A program made the position numbers and the translations under genes. From positions 31,617 to 95,616 of the forward strand of contig CAMHJE010000001.1 of the NCBI GenBank assembly GCA_946185305.1: a stretch of DNA of 64,000 nt, given 5' to 3'. The notes beneath the pieces are model-generated. The model was not told the origin of the DNA. It did no database searches and saw only the letters and a program-made list of their open reading frames with translations. This document shows, in pieces, positions 58,491 through 64,000 of this stretch. Origin of the DNA: UBA3792 sp946185305. GTDB lineage: Bacteria; Bacillota; Clostridia; Christensenellales; CAG-138. How positions within the stretch are numbered: position 1 is the first letter of the stretch; each line of letters opens with the position of its first letter.

Positions 58491-59438
58491 TTACGTTTCC
58501 TGAAACACGCGGCGGAGGAAGCGCAGGATATGCGGATATTCCTCGCGGCGGACAAAGCCCACGTTCGGGCGCGTCAACATGGCATGGAAGAAGTCTCGCA
58601 ATTCGTGATGCTCCGCATCCACGCCGTCCTCCCTGAGCCGGACATACATCATGCGCGCGTCGTCGCGCAGGCTCTCCACATCGGAGGCGTCCAGATATGT
58701 GGGCGGGAAGCCGTGGAAATCGCCGCACAGCGGGGACAGATACGGATGATCGAGCGGCAGATCGCCCCGGTACAGCTCCGCCACCTGATTGATGCCGAAG
58801 ATGATGCCGTAGTCCGTCTTGCACGAGCATTCGTAATAACTGTACGCATAGTGCAGAAACTGCGTGACCGGCGAGCACGAGACGATCCCGCCCGAAACCG
58901 GCAGGCCGTCGTCGATCAGCTTATGCGTCAGCGCCAATACAAGGTTGCCGCCCGCGGAATCGCCGATCAGCACGATCTTTTTCGGGTCGTACCGCTTCAG
59001 AAGATGCCGATAGCCGTCCTCGCAGTCGCTGACCGCATCGAGGCAATGCCAGCGCGGCGTCAGGCGATAATCGACGGAGAACACATTATACCCGACCGTG
59101 TTGACAAGATAGGAGAAAAACGTTTTCACCAGAAAGCGCGTATTGCCCATGGCGAAGCCGCCGCCGTGGATGTAGTACAGCACCCGATCCTTTGGGTTTT
59201 TGTCCGACGAAAGCAGCCACGCACTGCAGCTTGGCAGCTCGACCTTTTCGATCAAAAGTCCTTTTCTGTCCTTCTCGTCGAGGGTCAGGCAATCGCTGTC
59301 CCATTCGTCCTGCCACCGGATCGCCTTTTGCACCCATTCGTCATCCAGCTTTTGAAATTCGTCGGGCAGATTTTTCTTTTTTCGATGACGCTTTATCATC
59401 TCATTTCTGATGAAAAGCGCCGGGCGCATCCACCGCAT
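58491..59438 (-). CDS. Alpha/beta hydrolase, HSL-type esterase
   Basis: 315 residues, no signal peptide. HGGGF (91-95) and GDSAG (159-163, Ser161) define the hormone-sensitive-lipase group; an aspartate in LDASDVESLRDD and a histidine in LRDFFHAML fit the triad. It hydrolyses short-chain esters and could remove acetyl groups from imported sugars. It starts 3 nt after the exporter gene, and its GGAGGG binding site lies within the end of that gene, so it is part of the exporter operon. A related membrane-anchored enzyme is at 165-1097. Confidence 0.85.
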   Translation of the reverse strand: MRWMRPALFIRNEMIKRHRKKKNLPDEFQKLDDEWVQKAIRWQDEWDSDCLTLDEKDRKGLLIEKVELPSCSAWLLSSDKNPKDRVLYYIHGGGFAMGNTRFLVKTFFSYLVNTVGYNVFSVDYRLTPRWHCLDAVSDCEDGYRHLLKRYDPKKIVLIGDSAGGNLVLALTHKLIDDGLPVSGGIVSCSPVTQFLHYAYSYYECSCKTDYGIIFGINQVAELYRGDLPLDHPYLSPLCGDFHGFPPTYLDASDVESLRDDARMMYVRLREDGVDAEHHELRDFFHAMLTRPNVGFVRREEYPHILRFLRRVFQET

Positions 59439-59441
59439 GGC

Positions 59442-61175
59442 TTATCCCTCCACCATCAGCTTCATATAGGGGTTGCGGGCGATCATCTCGTCGCGCTTGC
59501 CGCTGTCCTCAATCCGTCCGTCACACATGACGATCACGTTGTCCGCATGCTCGATCGTAGCAAAATCGTGCGCGATCACGATGGTCGTGCGGCCTTGCAT
59601 CAGCGCGGCAATGCCGCTTGTGACGGCGGCTTCGGTACGGGTATCGAGGTTCGCCGTCGCTTCGTCGAGGATCAGATAGTCCGGATTCTTGACAAGCGCC
59701 CGCGCAATCGAAACGCGCTGCGCTTCGCCGCCGGACAGCTTGGAGCCTGCCACGCCGACATCATACGCCAACCCCTTTTCCGCGACCAGCTCGGATAGGC
59801 CCGCAACCCGCACAGCGTTTTGCACCGCTTCGTCGGACGCGTCCTCGATCCCGTAGCAGATATTCTCCTTCAGCGTTCCGGAGAACAGCGCCGTCTTTTG
59901 CGAAACGACCGCAAAACGCCTGCGCCAGCTCTTCAGCGAAATATCCTCCGCGCGGTCGCTGCCGATCGAAAGCGCGCCGTCGTTCAACGGGTACAGCCGG
60001 TCGATCAGCTTGATCATTGTGGACTTGCCGGAGCCGTTCGTGCCGACGATGGCGGTGACCTGTCCCGCCGGGATCACGACGTTGAGGTTCTGTACGGCGT
60101 TGTGATCGGTATAGGCGAACGCGCCGTTTTGCAGGACAATATCGCCCTGCGCCGCACCGGCCTCGGCGCCGGCTTCGACGTTCTCCTCCTCCTTGCGGAA
60201 CACGGACACGATCTTTTTGGTGCCGCCGATGCCTTCGGAGAAGTACATCGGGAAGCCCATGAAGGCGATGACCACCGCGCTGATGGCGAACAGGAACGCA
60301 TACAGGGAATTGATCGGCTCGATATTCTTGATCGAGCCTGCGCCGATGGCCGCGACAGCGACGATCAGACAGAACGCGAATGCGATATACGCATAGTGGC
60401 CGATGGCCTGCGCCAAGCCCTGATACAGCGCCGTATACAGACCGGCATTATACCGCTTTTCGATGAAGGCATCGCTGCGCTCGATGGTCTTCTGCTCCGC
60501 GCCGGACGCCTTGATAAAGCGGATGTTGGCAAAGATCTCGTTGTAATGATCGGTCTGCTCCGCTTTCTTGTTTTGCGCGTACAGCGTCGAGCGGGAGAGC
60601 ACGCGCGCGGCCCAGTAGGCAAGCGCAAACGCGCCGACAAGGAAAAGGATCAGCACCGGTACGGCATAGCCGATATTGTCCGGTACAATGGCCGACAGCG
60701 TGACGACCGTGACGATTGCCTGCAGCAGCGCCACGACCGCATCGAACGGCCTGGAGGCATACTGCGCGTCGAGCGTGATACGGGACAGCATCGCGCCGGG
60801 CTTGCTCGTTTCAAAGTCGCGCGCAGGCAGGTGCATCATCTTGCGCCATAGCTTTTTGCTGACGCTTGTGACCATCTCGACGACCGCCCGATCCGCGATC
60901 ACGACGAGGAATACCATCCCCATTTGGATAAAGTAAGCGATCAGATACATCCAAAGCGGCGTCAGATCCTCCAGCGTGCCCGTATACAGCTTCATATAGT
61001 TCTCGTACTGCGTCATCAGAATCAGCACATTGAACACGGAAAGGAACGCGCCGATGATGATCCGCACCCACGGGATCTTCACGCCCTTATACAGCGTGCG
61101 CAGGGTATGCCGGGTTTTGATCTCCTCGTAGCTGCCGTCCTTGGTATCGAATACAAAATACTTTTTGAGCTTCAT
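59442..61175 (-). CDS. ABC exporter half-transporter, subunit B
   Basis: 577 residues. Six membrane segments (about 35-320) precede an ATPase with Walker A GTNGSGKST (about 377-385), signature LSGGEAQR and Walker B LILDEATANLD, then the H-loop histidine in IVIAHDF. It starts 4 nt after subunit A and is expected to form a heterodimer with it, as in BmrCD or TmrAB type exporters. The cargo (drug, lipid or peptide) cannot be told; no peptidase domain or precursor peptide was seen. Confidence 0.88.
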   Translation of the reverse strand: MKLKKYFVFDTKDGSYEEIKTRHTLRTLYKGVKIPWVRIIIGAFLSVFNVLILMTQYENYMKLYTGTLEDLTPLWMYLIAYFIQMGMVFLVVIADRAVVEMVTSVSKKLWRKMMHLPARDFETSKPGAMLSRITLDAQYASRPFDAVVALLQAIVTVVTLSAIVPDNIGYAVPVLILFLVGAFALAYWAARVLSRSTLYAQNKKAEQTDHYNEIFANIRFIKASGAEQKTIERSDAFIEKRYNAGLYTALYQGLAQAIGHYAYIAFAFCLIVAVAAIGAGSIKNIEPINSLYAFLFAISAVVIAFMGFPMYFSEGIGGTKKIVSVFRKEEENVEAGAEAGAAQGDIVLQNGAFAYTDHNAVQNLNVVIPAGQVTAIVGTNGSGKSTMIKLIDRLYPLNDGALSIGSDRAEDISLKSWRRRFAVVSQKTALFSGTLKENICYGIEDASDEAVQNAVRVAGLSELVAEKGLAYDVGVAGSKLSGGEAQRVSIARALVKNPDYLILDEATANLDTRTEAAVTSGIAALMQGRTTIVIAHDFATIEHADNVIVMCDGRIEDSGKRDEMIARNPYMKLMVEG

Positions 61176-61179
61176 GGCT

Positions 61180-62901
61180 TCATACCCCCTTTACCAGCTC
61201 CGCATATAAGGGAAGCGTTTCGGAAAGCCTTTGGTGCGTCCCCTGCCCGATCAAGCGGCCGTCCTCCAAAACAAGGATGTTATCCGCGTTTTCGATCGTG
61301 CGGAGGTCATGCGCGACGACCACAAGCGTTTTGCCCTTGCAATGCGCGTCGATCCGCTGCTGCAAAAGCGCCGTCGCCTCCGGGTCGAGCGCGCTCGTCG
61401 CCTCGTCGAGCAGCACATAGTCCGCGTCCGAAAGCAGCATCCGCGCAATGCCGAGCTTCTGCCGCTGTCCGCCGGACAGGTTCTCGCCGCTGTGCCCGAT
61501 GTCGTAATCGAGTCCGCCGAGCGGCGCAAGGTCGTCATAGAGCAGCACGGCCTTTAAGGCGCCGTTCATTTCTTCATCGGAATATTCACGATTTGCCGAG
61601 AAGCGCAGCATTTCGCGCACGGTGCCGCTGATCGCGGGCGCATTCTGCGGCAGATAGGCAAAGCGGCTGCGGTACTGCGTGTAATCCGCGCTTTGGATAT
61701 CCGTCCCGCCGAGCAAGATCTTCCCCGCATCGGGCGTGTAGAACTTTTCGATCAGATTCAGCACCGTGGACTTGCCGGAGCCGGACAACCCGACGATACC
61801 GGTCTTTTTCCCCTGCGGGATCGTGAACGAAAGGTCTTTCAACACATATTCCTCGCCGTAGGCAAAGGAAACATTGTCAAACACGATGTCGCCGGAGGAA
61901 AGCGCGCCGGTCGCTTTGGCGTCGGTTTCGTCGTCCAGCTGCAGCACGGCGGACAGGCGGCGCGTTGCGCCCTGCGCTTCCTTCAGCGCGACCCACACCT
62001 TTAAGTGGTCCTTGACATTGGTTTCAAACTTAGAGACCAGCAGGATATAGGCGGCGTACATGGCGCGGTCGATGGCGCCGTTGAACATCAAAAGCGTCGG
62101 CGGCACGACTATGATGATAATGTCGATAAACCAAATGAAATGGCTGATGAGCTGATTGACGTGATCGACAAGCGCGCCCTCCTTGCGAACCTTGTTCAGC
62201 TCGTCGAGCACCTTATCGCCGGATTCGATCTCTTTTTCCTCCGCGCCGTAGGACTTGATCAGCTCGACATTGTCGATCTTCTCCGCAAGGCGGGCGGTGA
62301 CGGCGGCAAGACGCGCCTGGATCTTGTTCCGGTTGCGGAACGTGATGAGACCGGACAGAAACGCCAAAATCAGAATGCCGGGAATCAGCAGGAACATCGC
62401 GCCGAGAAGCGTGGGCTGTCCCATCTGGGCTACGGAGATGATCGCGCCGACCAGATAGAACAGGCGCGGGATCTCGTTGATCACAAGCTCGATCAGAAAC
62501 GGGGCGTTCTTCGTCGTATCATCGGTCAGGCGGGTGATGAACTCACGCGTATCGGTCGCTTCCAGATCCTTCGTTTTCAGATACAGCACCTTGCCGACCG
62601 CGTACTTTTGCACGTTGCGGTCGATCTGCGCGGTCACGATGCCCTGCAGATGCGAGTTTGCGATCGTGCAGCCGATGCCGCCGATGATGACCGCGATCAG
62701 CTTCCAGATCTCGGGTACAACGGAATGAATCGGTACGTTTTCCTGCAAAACGACGGCAAGCTGATTGGCGAGCGCAAGCGTCAGGATCGACACCAGCAGG
62801 CTCAGCACAAAGCAGACGATCATCAGCACCCACGGCAGTCCTGCATGGCGCAGCATGGAAAAATAATTTTTCCACACGGACGGTTTTGTCTTGTTGTTCA
62901 T
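61180..62901 (-). CDS. ABC exporter half-transporter, subunit A
   Basis: 573 residues with six membrane segments (about 18-310) and an ATPase with Walker A GLSGSGKST (about 372-380), signature LSGGQRQK and Walker B LLDEATSALD, H-loop VVAHDL. Both subunits keep the glutamate after Walker B, so both ATP sites may be active. It follows an esterase gene after 68 bp. AGAGGAAG lies upstream of the ATG at somewhat long range. Confidence 0.88.
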   Translation of the reverse strand: MNNKTKPSVWKNYFSMLRHAGLPWVLMIVCFVLSLLVSILTLALANQLAVVLQENVPIHSVVPEIWKLIAVIIGGIGCTIANSHLQGIVTAQIDRNVQKYAVGKVLYLKTKDLEATDTREFITRLTDDTTKNAPFLIELVINEIPRLFYLVGAIISVAQMGQPTLLGAMFLLIPGILILAFLSGLITFRNRNKIQARLAAVTARLAEKIDNVELIKSYGAEEKEIESGDKVLDELNKVRKEGALVDHVNQLISHFIWFIDIIIIVVPPTLLMFNGAIDRAMYAAYILLVSKFETNVKDHLKVWVALKEAQGATRRLSAVLQLDDETDAKATGALSSGDIVFDNVSFAYGEEYVLKDLSFTIPQGKKTGIVGLSGSGKSTVLNLIEKFYTPDAGKILLGGTDIQSADYTQYRSRFAYLPQNAPAISGTVREMLRFSANREYSDEEMNGALKAVLLYDDLAPLGGLDYDIGHSGENLSGGQRQKLGIARMLLSDADYVLLDEATSALDPEATALLQQRIDAHCKGKTLVVVAHDLRTIENADNILVLEDGRLIGQGTHQRLSETLPLYAELVKGV

Positions 62902-62969
62902 GTGTGCATACGCTTCCTCTCTATGTAGTGTTCAAGGAGAATGCAAAACCCTTTTTGCAGGGAAACAAC

Positions 62970-63731
62970 TCACAGCTCGTAAAACAGCGCGTTCAGCAGG
63001 AACGGCACCTGCTTCTCCCATGTGACCTCGGAATGAATCCCGTTCGGCACGATACGGCTTTCCAGCAAGATCCGCTTTTCCTGCAAAAGCGAAACCGCCT
63101 CACGGAAGTCCTTTTCTGCCGGGCTGTCGAACAGCTCCTTTTCGCCGTAGTCGATATATAAAACCGTGTCCCGCGCGACCTCGGCGGAGCGGATCATATC
63201 CATGACCTCCTTCGAGGAGAAATACGTGGCGGGCGACAGCGCCGCCCCGCGTGAGAAAACGGCGTTGTAGTTGGTGATCGCATACAGCGTCATCAGTCCG
63301 CCCATCGAGCTGCCGCCGATGAACGTGTATTTCCGTTCGGGGCGCGTCGGATAATGCGTGTCGATATAGGGCTTGAACGTTTGCGTCAGCCAGTCCATCG
63401 TAATTTTGCCGTGGCCCTCAATGTGCCCGAAGCGTTCGTCGTCAAACGTGAAGGGGCTGTATTCGGAAAACCGCCCGCCGAGACGGTAGCTTTCCGGATG
63501 CGTGTTGCAGGCGACGGAGGCGACGATCAACGGCAGCTTTGTCTGCTCCAGATACCGCAAAAGTCCCCAGCTTTTGCCGAACGACGCCGTATGATCGAAG
63601 AACAGGTTTTGCCCGTCGAACATATACAGCACGGGAAAACGCGTATCGGGAATATCGGGCACATAGACATAAGCGGTTCTTTCTTCGTTTTCGGTGAGTT
63701 CCGGAATCGTCAGCGGAAAAATATCAACCAT
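62970..63731 (-). CDS. Esterase D-like alpha/beta hydrolase
   Basis: 253 residues, no signal peptide. FPVLYMFDGQNLF and the elbow GSSMG (140-144, Ser142) are typical of the putative esterase family PF00756 (EstD, enterochelin esterase and feruloyl or acetyl esterase relatives), with His in NGIHSEVTW completing the site. The substrate might be an acylated sugar or a siderophore-like ester. AAAGGAG lies upstream. It precedes the ABC exporter genes on the same strand and may belong with them. Confidence 0.82.
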   Translation of the reverse strand: MVDIFPLTIPELTENEERTAYVYVPDIPDTRFPVLYMFDGQNLFFDHTASFGKSWGLLRYLEQTKLPLIVASVACNTHPESYRLGGRFSEYSPFTFDDERFGHIEGHGKITMDWLTQTFKPYIDTHYPTRPERKYTFIGGSSMGGLMTLYAITNYNAVFSRGAALSPATYFSSKEVMDMIRSAEVARDTVLYIDYGEKELFDSPAEKDFREAVSLLQEKRILLESRIVPNGIHSEVTWEKQVPFLLNALFYEL

Positions 63732-63762
63732 CGGCGGTCACTCCTTTCTGTTTTCCGCGTGT

Positions 63763-64000
63763 TCAGTCCGTCGGCATGCCGATAAACCGGCGGAATTTGG
63801 TCTCGGAATTGTTGAGAATCAGATCCTCGTCGAAGCCGATTTCGTCGAGCAGGGCGATCGCCTCGTCGAAGCTCCCGACCTGCGACGGATCGTGTGCGTC
63901 GGAGCCGACGAAGATCGGCACGCGGTGCTGCATACAAAGCGCAAGATAGGTATGGATATTCTCCAGGCAGTTTTTGCGCCACGGGTATTTCACGTGCGGG
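63763..64000 (-). CDS. PHP-domain phosphoesterase, C-terminal fragment
   Basis: Open to the right edge of the window, so the true start is missing; the GTG near 63993 is probably internal. The visible part includes HVKYPWRKN and GSDAHDPSQVGSF, the last metal-binding segment of PHP phosphoesterases such as YcdX and histidinol phosphatase-like proteins. Its 3' end is 31 bp before the esterase start. Function beyond phosphoester hydrolysis is not clear. Confidence 0.75.
   Translation of the reverse strand, partial: PHVKYPWRKNCLENIHTYLALCMQHRVPIFVGSDAHDPSQVGSFDEAIALLDEIGFDEDLILNNSETKFRRFIGMPTD

Noticed and set aside
1..64000. tRNA or rRNA genes, CRISPR arrays, insertion sequences and phage genes
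   Set aside because: No cloverleaf-like segment, direct-repeat array, transposase or integrase motif was noticed when reading both strands; a dedicated tRNA search was not possible here.

Overview
The window reads as one contig from a GC-rich, Gram-positive anaerobe of the class Clostridia, probably a gut or rumen commensal. Four things point that way: strong GGAGG-type ribosome binding sites, several lipoproteins with short Gram-positive lipoboxes, a glycyl radical enzyme with its iron-sulfur activase, and a dense set of sugar importers and glycosidases. This is inference from gene content; no rRNA or other phylogenetic marker is present. I saw no tRNA, rRNA, CRISPR array, insertion sequence or phage gene.

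Layout. Positions 1-13.7 kb are mostly housekeeping: a cut-off glycosyltransferase and an alpha/beta hydrolase (minus strand), a cysteine desulfidase/serine dehydratase-like enzyme, a short UvrA-like ATPase, oligoendopeptidase F, a LysR regulator with a lipoprotein cyclophilin, a second M3 peptidase with tcdA, and a HAD phosphatase with a PfkB kinase. From 13.9 to 58.4 kb lies a large glycan-utilisation island. It holds GH2 and GH10 enzymes, YgjV and DUF624 membrane proteins, then a run of 14 same-strand genes (19.1-40.3 kb). That run carries two complete binding-protein/permease sets around a membrane module (NHL/TPR protein, YIP1 protein, DUF5696 lipoprotein), followed by a GHL6/GH42-like enzyme, a GH106-like enzyme, a nucleoside hydrolase, a GH4 enzyme and a PfkB kinase. 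Next come a three-repeat secreted lipoprotein, a GH38 alpha-mannosidase, a D-lyxose/D-mannose isomerase, an amidohydrolase, a LacI regulator, a ROK kinase, a divergent glycyl radical enzyme/activase pair, a secreted and a cytosolic GH13 enzyme, rpiB and a ribokinase. From 58.5 kb to the end the minus strand carries an esterase, a two-subunit ABC exporter, a second esterase and a cut-off PHP phosphoesterase.

How it works together. Eight near-identical copies of a CG-centred 12-bp motif, consensus G(A/T)AAACG(A/T)TTAC, lie at the control regions of the island: GH10, the 14-gene run (two copies), the three-repeat lipoprotein (two copies), the ROK kinase, the glycyl radical pair, and the GH13/rpiB divergent region. 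Several sit just downstream of a recognisable -10 box. They are most simply operators of the LacI-family protein encoded inside the island, so most of the 40 kb looks like one regulon. A plausible flow is: secreted lipoproteins bind and trim a glycan, two importers take up oligosaccharides (their ATPase must come from elsewhere, as none is encoded here), cytosolic GH10, GHL6-like, GH106-like, GH4, GH38 and GH13 enzymes cut them, and isomerase, kinases and rpiB feed sugars into central metabolism. The glycyl radical enzyme and the NHL-YIP1-DUF5696 module are the least explained parts.
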